Shown in pieces: positions 33,956 through 41,879 of a stretch of DNA of 41,879 bases (the stretch's first letter is position 1; every line of letters begins with the position of its first letter). Under the pieces are notes generated by a model, which saw only the letters and a program-made list of their open reading frames with translations, had not been told where the DNA came from and searched no databases. The translations under genes and the position numbers were made by a program. Source of the stretch: Clostridia bacterium (GTDB lineage Bacteria > Bacillota > Clostridia > Acetivibrionales > JAFADI01); the NCBI GenBank assembly GCA_026417615.1, contig JAOACY010000060.1:1-41879 (forward strand), read 5' to 3'.

Positions 33956-33984
33956 TTGACACTTTCAGGATACTTTTATATAAT
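33956..33984 (+). promoter_or_regulatory. alaS sigma-A promoter
   Basis: Consensus TTGACA (33956-33961) and consensus TATAAT (33979-33984) with the optimal 17-bp spacer. Transcription should begin near 33991, two bases before repeat copy 4. Confidence 0.88.
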
Positions 33985-33992
33985 TGTACAGT

Positions 33993-34046
33993 GTAAGGGG
34001 ACTTTCCCGGAATCCTGATGAGGAGGGAAGGTCCCCTTTAAACAGC
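33993..34046. repeat. GGGGAC hairpin element, copy 4, at the 5' end of the alaS transcript
   Basis: GTAAGGGGACTTTCCC and GGGAAGGTCCCCTTT form an inverted pair matching at 13 of 14 positions. Placed immediately after the predicted start of transcription, so the alaS mRNA should start with this hairpin. Confidence 0.75.
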
Positions 34047-34072
34047 CAACTAAGTTATAGGGAGTATATAAC

Positions 34073-36715
34073 ATGCAGAAATTGGGATTGAATGAAATAC
34101 GCGAACGTTTTTTGAAATTTTTTGAAAGCAAGGAGCATTTGCGCTTACCAAGCTTTTCGCTTGTTCCGCAGAATGATGCCAGCCTTTTATTGATAAATTC
34201 AGGAATGGCTCCTTTGAAGCCTTATTTTACAGGAGCGCAAGAGCCTCCAAGAAGGAGGGTTACAACCTGCCAGAAGTGCATAAGGACACCTGATATTGAA
34301 AATGTAGGGAAAACTGCAAGACATGGTACTTTTTTTGAAATGCTCGGAAACTTTTCCTTCGGAGATTATTTTAAAAAGGAAGCAATACCCTGGGCTTGGG
34401 AATTCATAACCGAAGACTTGAAAATACCCGTTGACAGGCTTTGGGTATCAATATACCTTGAGGATGACGAAGCTTTTGAAATATGGACTAAGGATGTAGG
34501 TGTGCCTGCGGACAGAATCGTCCGCATGGGCAAGAAGGACAACTTCTGGGAAATCGGCACCGGCCCCTGCGGCCCCTGCTCAGAAATATATTTTGACAGG
34601 GGAGGGGACAAGGGTTGCGGCAAGCCTGATTGTGTAGTCGGCTGTGATTGCGACAGGTATATCGAATTCTGGAATCTGGTATTTACTCAATTCAACAAGG
34701 ATGATGCAGGCAACTATACAAGGCTTCCCAAACCTAATATAGACACAGGCATGGGGCTTGAAAGGCTTGCTTGCATGATGCAGGGCGTTGACAACCTGTT
34801 TGAGGTTGACACTGTATGGAATATACTCACGTATATATGCAAAACTGCCGGTGCGGAGTATAAAAAATCGGAAAAGACTGATGTTTCGATAAGGGTTATA
34901 ACAGACCATATCAGAAGTACTACCATGATGGTTTCAGATGGCGTAATACCTTCCAACGAAGGCAGGGGCTATGTGTTAAGAAGGCTTTTAAGAAGGGCGG
35001 CAAGGCATGGTAAGCTGCTTGGAGTTGACAAGCCATTTCTTTTTGATGTTGCAGGGGTTGTGATAAACGAGTCAAAGGAAGCATATCCCGAATTGGCTGA
35101 AAAGGCTGAATACATCAAGAAGGTTATTAGGATTGAAGAGGAAAGGTTCCAGGCCACTATCGACCAGGGTCTGACTATTCTAAATGAGATAATTGAAGAA
35201 GCAAAGATTAAGAAGCAGACGACAATTCCAGGCACCATGGTTTTCAAGCTTCATGACACATATGGATTCCCTCTTGACCTTACAAGAGAAATAGCTGAAG
35301 AGCAAGGTCTTTCTATTGACGAGGAAGGCTTCAGGACGGAAATGGCCGAACAGAAAAAGAAGGCGAGGGAAGCAATAAAGAACAAGGATGGAGCGGGCTG
35401 GGACGAAAGCATATATTCAAAGCTTGACAAGGCTGTTAAGACGGAGTTTGCTGGCTATAACAGCAATGAAGCAGATGCCAGGCTGTTGTATATTATTAAA
35501 AATAATGCAATTGTTGCGAGCGCTGAAGAGGGGGATGTAGTCACCCTGATTCTGGACAAAACGCCTTTCTATGCTGAAAGCGGAGGTCAGGTGGCTGATA
35601 CGGGTTATATTGAGCATCAGAAGGGAAGGATAAGGGTTGAAGACTGCAAAAAGACTGCGGACGGCAAGCACCTCCATGTCGGGGTGGTTGAGGAAGGCTT
35701 CTTTGAGCAGGGGCAGGATGTAACTGCAAAAATAGATGTGAAGAGAAGAACATCCATTGCCAGAAATCATACTGCGACCCACCTGCTTCACAAAGCTTTA
35801 AGGCATGTTCTTGGCTCTCACGTTGCACAGGCAGGCTCACTGGTAGAGCCCGAAAGATTAAGATTTGACTTCTCGCACTTTTCCCCGGTGTCCCAGGAGG
35901 ATTTAAGAAGAGTTGAAAAGGAAGTTAATGAAAAGATACTGGAGAATCTGGAAGTAGACACCAGCGAGATGACTATAGATGAGGCTAAAAAGCTTGGGGC
36001 TACAGCTCTTTTTGGTGAAAAGTACGGAAATACGGTAAGAGTTGTTAAGATGGGGGACTACAGCATTGAACTGTGCGGAGGAACTCATCTTAAGTCTACA
36101 GCTCAGGCAGGGCTTATAAAGATACTCGGTGAAAGCGGCGTGGCCGCCGGCATCAGGAGAATTGAGGCTTTGACAGGAGAGGCTGCTCTGGAATACTTCA
36201 TGGAAAAGGAAAAGCTGCTGGCAGAGGTGGCTTCTGCCTTGAAAACAACCCCGCAGGAGTCTGTAAGAAAGGTCGAGAGCCTAAATGCGGAACTCAAAAA
36301 TGCTGAAAAGGAAATAGACCTGCTTAGGAACAAGCTTGTCAGCGGGCTGCTTGATGATGTTCTGGCAAAAGCTGTAGAAATCAAGGGTATCAAGGTTGTA
36401 ACTGCAAGGTTTGACCAGCTTGATATGGATGGCTTGAGAAATACGGGTGATACTTTAAGGGGTAAACTGGGTTCCGGTGTTGTTGTTCTGGGAACAGGGC
36501 ATGGAGATAAGGTGAGCTTCGTTGTTATGGCAACAAAGGATGCTGTTGAAAGGGGAATCCATTCAGGCAATATTATAAGGGAGGTTGCCAGGGTTGCCGG
36601 CGGCGGCGGCGGTGGCAGACCTGATATGGCCCAGGCAGGAGGGAAGGACATTTTAAAAATCAATGAAGCCCTTGAATATGCAAAAACAGTAATTGAAGGA
36701 CAGGTTAAGCAATAA
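34073..36715 (+). CDS. alaS: Alanyl-tRNA synthetase
   Basis: 880 residues, full length. Charges tRNA-Ala and edits Ser/Gly errors. The class II catalytic core opens with [16 protein letters not shown] and contains [21 protein letters not shown] and [16 protein letters not shown]. The [14 protein letters not shown] segment and [12 protein letters not shown] (motif 3) follow. The editing domain has the zinc-type motifs [13 protein letters not shown] and [11 protein letters not shown]. The C-terminal DHHA1 domain ends with [17 protein letters not shown]. Start ATG 34073 with TATAGGGAG. The leader is only about 80 nt, with no room for a T-box, and instead carries a repeat hairpin. It follows the AI-2E family gene. 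Confidence 0.98.
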   Translation: MQKLGLNEIRERFLKFFESKEHLRLPSFSLVPQNDASLLLINSGMAPLKPYFTGAQEPPRRRVTTCQKCIRTPDIENVGKTARHGTFFEMLGNFSFGDYFKKEAIPWAWEFITEDLKIPVDRLWVSIYLEDDEAFEIWTKDVGVPADRIVRMGKKDNFWEIGTGPCGPCSEIYFDRGGDKGCGKPDCVVGCDCDRYIEFWNLVFTQFNKDDAGNYTRLPKPNIDTGMGLERLACMMQGVDNLFEVDTVWNILTYICKTAGAEYKKSEKTDVSIRVITDHIRSTTMMVSDGVIPSNEGRGYVLRRLLRRAARHGKLLGVDKPFLFDVAGVVINESKEAYPELAEKAEYIKKVIRIEEERFQATIDQGLTILNEIIEEAKIKKQTTIPGTMVFKLHDTYGFPLDLTREIAEEQGLSIDEEGFRTEMAEQKKKAREAIKNKDGAGWDESIYSKLDKAVKTEFAGYNSNEADARLLYIIKNNAIVASAEEGDVVTLILDKTPFYAESGGQVADTGYIEHQKGRIRVEDCKKTADGKHLHVGVVEEGFFEQGQDVTAKIDVKRRTSIARNHTATHLLHKALRHVLGSHVAQAGSLVEPERLRFDFSHFSPVSQEDLRRVEKEVNEKILENLEVDTSEMTIDEAKKLGATALFGEKYGNTVRVVKMGDYSIELCGGTHLKSTAQAGLIKILGESGVAAGIRRIEALTGEAALEYFMEKEKLLAEVASALKTTPQESVRKVESLNAELKNAEKEIDLLRNKLVSGLLDDVLAKAVEIKGIKVVTARFDQLDMDGLRNTGDTLRGKLGSGVVVLGTGHGDKVSFVVMATKDAVERGIHSGNIIREVARVAGGGGGGRPDMAQAGGKDILKINEALEYAKTVIEGQVKQ

Positions 36716-36718
36716 ATA

Positions 36719-36806
36719 TGATTCTACTGCAAAAACAGCTTTTCTTGGAACAAGATGAATAAATCGCTCGACGAAGTTTCAGAAAATGGGTTTTTGCGGC
36801 AGAATT
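36719..36806. repeat. Interspersed repeat, copy A, with inverted ends
   Basis: The 62 bases from 36719 match 41741-41803 with only a few changes (shared core CAAAAACAGCTTTTCTTGGA, then ACAAGATGAATAAATC). This copy also has inverted ends: ATTCTACTGCAAAAAC against GTTTTTGCGGCAGAAT (14 of 16), so it could fold into a long hairpin after alaS. Confidence 0.72.
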
Positions 36807-36864
36807 AAATTTTAATGACTAATATTCAGGATAAATATTGATTACATGATTTGGAGGCTGATTT

Positions 36865-37203
36865 ATGGAAAACTGCATTTTTTGTAAGATTATTAAAGGG
36901 GAGATACCATCGACGGTGGTTTATGAGGACGATATGGTTTTTGCTTTCAACGACATCAATCCCATTGCACCTGTGCATGTTTTAATCATACCTAAAAATC
37001 ATATGTCAAGCGTTATGGAGATAAATTTAAGCAATGAGAATTATATTGCTGAAATTCACAAGGCCGCGAATAAAATTGCTGAAAAACTCGGCATAGCGGA
37101 AAGCGGATTCCGGCTTATTACAAATTGCGGCAAGGATGCGGGGCAGACTGTATTTCATTTGCACTACCATTTGCTTGGAGGTAAAGTGCTTGGCTGGGGA
37201 TGA
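36865..37203 (+). CDS. HIT (histidine triad) family nucleotide hydrolase
   Basis: 112 residues, a Hint-type protein. It opens with NCIFCKIIKGEIPSTVVYEDD, typical of the branch, then DINPIAPVHVLIIPK. The histidine triad is VFHLHYHLLGG (H-x-H-x-H-x-x), the catalytic site for splitting phosphoramidates such as AMP-lysine. It ends GWG, shortly after the triad, as in most Hint proteins. ATG 36865 is preceded by TTGGAGG. It lies between alaS and rpsU; a fragment of the GGGGAC repeat follows the stop. Confidence 0.95.
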   Translation: MENCIFCKIIKGEIPSTVVYEDDMVFAFNDINPIAPVHVLIIPKNHMSSVMEINLSNENYIAEIHKAANKIAEKLGIAESGFRLITNCGKDAGQTVFHLHYHLLGGKVLGWG

Positions 37204-37229
37204 TGTATGGGAATGTCCCCAAATTTCTG

Positions 37230-37259
37230 TTGACACAAATTTAGAAATTAATATATAAT
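37230..37259 (+). promoter_or_regulatory. rpsU sigma-A promoter
   Basis: Consensus TTGACA (37230-37235) and consensus TATAAT (37254-37259) with an 18-bp spacer. It gives rpsU a leader of about 90 nt. Confidence 0.8.
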
Positions 37260-37358
37260 ATAATGTGTGCTGTATTTAGCTTGCTTACCAAAAAAATACA
37301 ACCCAGGAAATGTAGATTATTCCCGGCACAATTGTTACCATCGGAGGGAGGGAAATAC

Positions 37359-37535
37359 ATGTCTGAGATTAGAGTTAAAGAGAATGAATCTCTTGATAGT
37401 GCTCTTAAAAGGTTTAAGAGGCAATGCGCCAAGGCTGGCGTCTTGTCGGAAATAAGAAAAAGAGAGCATTATGAGAAGCCGAGTGTTAAGAGAAAGAAGA
37501 AATCTGAAGCTGCCAGGAAAAGAAAGTTCAAATAA
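37359..37535 (+). CDS. rpsU: 30S ribosomal protein S21
   Basis: 58 residues from ATG 37359, with GGAGGGAGG upstream, the normal size for S21. The whole protein fits the family: [20 protein letters not shown], then [18 protein letters not shown] and a strongly basic C-terminus ([15 protein letters not shown]). An in-frame ATG further upstream would add about 32 unrelated residues. The yqeY-like gene starts 14 bp later; rpsU-yqeY is a conserved pair in Firmicutes. Confidence 0.97.
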   Translation: MSEIRVKENESLDSALKRFKRQCAKAGVLSEIRKREHYEKPSVKRKKKSEAARKRKFK

Positions 37536-37549
37536 TCAGGAGGTTTATT

Positions 37550-37993
37550 ATGTCCCTTAAGGAAAGACTGCTTGAAGATATGAAACTAGCTATGAGGGAT
37601 AAAGACCTGATTAGGAAGAACTCTATTCAGATGGTTAGATCAGCAGTACTTCAGGTGGAGAAAGATAGCAAGACAACCCTTGACGATGATGGTGTAATCG
37701 AAATAATTGCAAAAGAGGTAAAGAAAAGGAAGGATTCACTGCCGGAGTTTGAAAAAAGCGGAAGGCAGGAGCTAATAGATAACTTGAATTCTGAGATACA
37801 GGTTTTAATGCATTACTTGCCGCAGCAGTTAAGCGAAGATGAGTTGATTACTATTGTAAAGGATGCGATAGAAAAGACTGGAGCAAGCTCTATCAGGGAC
37901 ATGGGCAAGATAATGCAGGCAGTAATGCCTCAGATAAAAGGAAGAGCTGACGGCAAGGCAGTAAACCAGATAGTAAACAGACTTTTAAATTGA
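37550..37993 (+). CDS. yqeY: GatB/YqeY domain protein
   Basis: 147 residues, the usual YqeY length. All-helical protein resembling the tRNA-binding tail of GatB: an opening LKERLLEDMKLAMRDKD, then NSIQMVRSAVLQVEKDS, EVKKRKDSLPEFEKSGRQEL and a C-terminal MGKIMQAVMPQIKGRADGKAVNQIVNRLL. Presumed to touch tRNA or the amidotransferase, but its role is not established. It starts 14 bp after rpsU with AGGAGG and ends at a strong terminator. Confidence 0.95.
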   Translation: MSLKERLLEDMKLAMRDKDLIRKNSIQMVRSAVLQVEKDSKTTLDDDGVIEIIAKEVKKRKDSLPEFEKSGRQELIDNLNSEIQVLMHYLPQQLSEDELITIVKDAIEKTGASSIRDMGKIMQAVMPQIKGRADGKAVNQIVNRLLN

Positions 37994-38004
37994 AAATAAA
38001 AACA

Positions 38005-38036
38005 AGAAGTCCGGGATTCCCGGGCTTTTTTGTTTT
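38005..38036 (+). terminator. Rho-independent terminator after rpsU-yqeY
   Basis: AAGTCCGGG and CCCGGGCTT form the stem (one wobble) over an ATT loop, followed by TTTTTTGTTTTT. Confidence 0.92.
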
Positions 38037-38062
38037 TATAAAGGGAATATGCCAAAGTAAAA

Positions 38063-38094
38063 TAAAAAAACTCGACTTGATATCGAGTTTTTTT
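38063..38094 (-). terminator. Rho-independent terminator after rpsT
   Basis: ACTCGA and TCGAGT with flanking A7 and T8 runs form a hairpin that can act on either strand; on the minus strand it follows rpsT by about 20 bp. Confidence 0.85.
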
Positions 38095-38115
38095 TATCAC
38101 TAATAAATAAGTGTC

Positions 38116-38379
38116 TTATTTATTTGCAGCGTTTAAAGCTTTTGCCAGCTTGGATTTTTTTCTCGCAGCGGTATTCTTATGAAGAATATTCTTTGATACT
38201 GCTTTATCCAGGGAACTAGCTGCGGATTTAAGCATTTCAACAGCAGAGGATTCGTTTTTTGCGATAGCTTCTTTGCACTTTTTTATAGTGGTTTTCAAAG
38301 CGGACTTCCTCATAGCATTCTTCAATGTCTTAACCTTGGTTACCTTAACCCTTTTAATTGCGGATTTAATGTTTGGCAA
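38116..38379 (-). CDS. rpsT: 30S ribosomal protein S20
   Basis: 87 residues from a TTG start at 38379, with a perfect AGGAGGTG eight bases before it. This start makes the protein begin MPNIKSAIKRVKV, exactly the conserved S20 N-terminus; an upstream ATG in frame would add about 67 unrelated residues, so TTG is well supported. The rest is a helical, Lys-rich protein with the conserved KAVSKNILHKNTAARKKSKL. S20 binds 16S rRNA early in 30S assembly. It is transcribed divergently from gpr, about 150 bp away. Use of TTG may keep its expression low, as S20 in other bacteria also uses rare start codons. Confidence 0.96.
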   Translation of the reverse strand: MPNIKSAIKRVKVTKVKTLKNAMRKSALKTTIKKCKEAIAKNESSAVEMLKSAASSLDKAVSKNILHKNTAARKKSKLAKALNAANK

Positions 38380-38532
38380 ATCTTTCACCTCCTGCGAGTT
38401 AGTCAACATCAGATATTTTAACATGAAAAAATATAAAATGCAAGGATAATGTAAAATTGAATTGAAAAATAATATAGTAGGATTGTCACCAATTCTAATA
38501 AAAGGTAAAGGATTTTTGAAAGGATGTATAAG

Positions 38533-39537
38533 ATGACAAGGAATAAGAACATCAGAACAGACCTGGCACTTGAAGCGCATGAGTTATTCAGGCAGCAGGC
38601 AATGAAGGAAATGTTGCAGGAACGTGGTGAGCCTCCGGGGGTTGATGTTGAAAATGCAGGGGATGAAGATATAAGGATTACAAGAGTAAGGGTTACTTCG
38701 CCAACAGGGGAGGCTTCCATTGGCAAGCCCATGGGCAACTATATAACCTTGGAGGTGCCGAGGCTTCGTGACAATGATCAGGAGCTCTACGAGAGAACCT
38801 GCAAGTTTCTGGCAAATGAGCTGGCAAGTCTTATAACGATCGGAGAAAAGGATGCTGTACTGGTTGTTGGGCTTGGGAACTGGAATGTAACGCCCGATGC
38901 TCTGGGCCCTAAGGTAATATCAAGCATGATGGTTACAAGGCATCTGCTGGAGTATGTCCCGGAACAGGTGGATGAGGGTGTGAGGCCTGTTTGCGCGATT
39001 GCCCCGGGAGTACTTGGAATAACAGGCATTGAAACGGGGGAGATAGTAAAGGGTATAGTTGACAGGGTGAAGCCTAAAGCAATTATAGCTATAGATGCTC
39101 TTGCATCAAGAAAGACGGAACGAGTTAGCACCACCATTCAGCTGGCGGATACAGGAATTGCACCCGGTTCAGGTGTAGGGAATAAAAGGATGGAACTTTC
39201 GCAGGCAACGCTGGGGGTGCCGGTTATTGCCATAGGAGTTCCGACGGTTGTGGATGCTGCCACAATGGCAAACGATACAATTGACCTTGTTATGGACAGC
39301 TTGATTAAAGAGGCATCTCAGGGTACTGAATTTTACAATATGCTAAAGAGCATTGACAGGAATGAAAAGTATGAATTAATCCAGGAGGTTCTGAAGCCTT
39401 ATATAGGAAACCTCATTGTTACACCAAAGGAGATTGACGATATCATAGAGAAAATTTCCAAAGTTATTGCAAACGGGTTGAACATAGCCCTGCACAAGGG
39501 CATTACACTGCAGGATGTCAACAGGTATGTGCATTGA
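38533..39537 (+). CDS. gpr: Spore germination protease GPR
   Basis: 334 residues from ATG 38533, with GAAAGG nine bases upstream; ATG 38524 in the same frame is the alternative. The peptidase A25 hallmarks are present: NIRTDLALEAHELF near the propeptide, DAVLVVGLGNWNVTPDALGPKV, VCAIAPGVLGITGIETGEIV, IIAIDALASRKTERVSTTIQLADTGIAPGSGVGN and VGVPTVVDAATMANDT. GPR is made as a zymogen in the forespore and degrades small acid-soluble proteins during germination. Its presence shows that the organism, or its recent ancestor, forms endospores. A forespore (sigma-G) promoter should precede it but I could not identify one with confidence. Confidence 0.96.
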   Translation: MTRNKNIRTDLALEAHELFRQQAMKEMLQERGEPPGVDVENAGDEDIRITRVRVTSPTGEASIGKPMGNYITLEVPRLRDNDQELYERTCKFLANELASLITIGEKDAVLVVGLGNWNVTPDALGPKVISSMMVTRHLLEYVPEQVDEGVRPVCAIAPGVLGITGIETGEIVKGIVDRVKPKAIIAIDALASRKTERVSTTIQLADTGIAPGSGVGNKRMELSQATLGVPVIAIGVPTVVDAATMANDTIDLVMDSLIKEASQGTEFYNMLKSIDRNEKYELIQEVLKPYIGNLIVTPKEIDDIIEKISKVIANGLNIALHKGITLQDVNRYVH

Positions 39538-39577
39538 AACGGGGAAATAAAACAATTCTGATTTATGCTGCAGCATT

Positions 39578-39604
39578 AGAAAGGGAAAGCCCTTTCTTTT
39601 TTTT
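39578..39604 (+). terminator. Rho-independent terminator after gpr
   Basis: AGAAAGGG and CCCTTTCT form a perfect stem over an AAAG loop, followed by eight T residues. Confidence 0.92.
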
Positions 39605-39635
39605 GGTATTGCCTGTATAATTTATTTTGTGTTAA

Positions 39636-41666
<2,031 letters not shown>

Positions 41667-41740
41667 TATTTTATATGCTGCTGTGTAAAGATATACTGCA
41701 GTTTAAAGAAGTATTGCTTTCATTGCAAAAGCCCATTAAT

Positions 41741-41879
41741 TGATTCTCCCGCAAAAACAGCTTTTCTTGGAACAAGATGAATAAATCACTCGACGATGTT
41801 GCAGCAATTCTGAAGCCAAAATGCCAAGGAGGGCATTTTGAGTATCATGTGACACGACGTCACATTGATGCGTGCGAGG
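41741..41879. repeat. Interspersed repeat, copy B, running off the window
   Basis: First 63 bases match copy A at 36719. The rest is different: a hairpin AAAATGCC/GGCATTTT (41818-41839) and a 7-bp palindrome ATGTGAC/GTCACAT around ACGAC (41847-41865). The element may continue beyond the window; copy A would then be an internally deleted form. Confidence 0.65.

Noticed and set aside
34047-34072. T-box or other riboswitch before alaS
   Set aside because: The leader after the predicted start is about 80 nt and is mostly the repeat element; no specifier loop or T-box sequence is visible.
36103-36663. 186-codon minus-strand frame
   Set aside because: Antisense to the C-terminal part of alaS, with a Pro-run that is the complement of the AlaS glycine-rich stretch.
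38461-38523. Sigma-G promoter for gpr
   Set aside because: Expected for this gene, but I could not place both consensus boxes at correct spacing, so none is annotated.

Overview
The window reads as chromosome of a low-to-mid GC, endospore-forming member of the Clostridia. The case rests on a GPR germination protease gene, a GlgC/GlgD heterotypic ADP-glucose pyrophosphorylase pair, Rex and BirA-type operators, sigma-A promoters of TTGACA/TATAAT type and strong AGGAGG ribosome binding sites. Anaerobic, cellulolytic relatives (the Acetivibrio/Ruminiclostridium neighbourhood) are a guess from gene content, not something I could test.

Layout. 1-6.2 kb, minus strand: an operon for a Tad/Flp-type pilus or secretion machine (CpaE-like protein, an unrecognised protein, CpaB-like, a second CpaE-like, CpaF/TadA ATPase, TadB-like membrane protein running off the window). 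Both CpaE-like proteins have lost the P-loop lysine. 6.4-7.4 kb: a divergent soluble Ser/Thr protein kinase. 7.5-9.2 kb: ACT-domain protein plus UPF0210 (DUF711) protein. 9.4-9.9 kb: bioY with a near-perfect BirA operator placed on its promoter. 10.1-12.5 kb: glgC-glgD for glycogen synthesis. 12.7-20.2 kb, plus strand: a four-gene DNA-processing operon (degenerate AddB-like helicase, complete UvrD-type helicase, stand-alone Fe-S PD-(D/E)XK nuclease, RecJ). This is the strongest candidate for an unusual system in the window. 20.3-22.9 kb: Ser/Gly-rich exported protein, DUF4178-like protein and a double-DUF350 membrane protein. 22.9-25.8 kb, minus: rex-serC-serA with a Rex operator in front, tying serine synthesis to NADH/NAD+ state. 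26.0-27.0 kb: a 188-bp palindromic MITE-like element followed by a TSUP transporter split into two half genes. 27.2-30.3 kb: NAD-dependent epimerase-like protein and a DUF4038 glycoside hydrolase, separated by a deleted IS3-family remnant. 30.4-31.8 kb: DUF1015 protein. 31.9-34 kb: PRC-barrel protein, YtxH-like small protein, AI-2E family permease. 34-41.7 kb: housekeeping (alaS, HIT, rpsU, yqeY-like, rpsT, gpr, ligA).

The non-coding DNA is informative. A family of 55-70 bp hairpin elements with GTAAGGGGAC...GTCCCCT ends sits in at least four leader regions (before the UPF0210 gene, the AddB-like gene, the AI-2E gene and alaS). In front of alaS the element starts almost exactly at the predicted transcription start. 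A second interspersed repeat occurs after alaS and after ligA. No tRNA, rRNA, CRISPR array, riboswitch or T-box was recognised.
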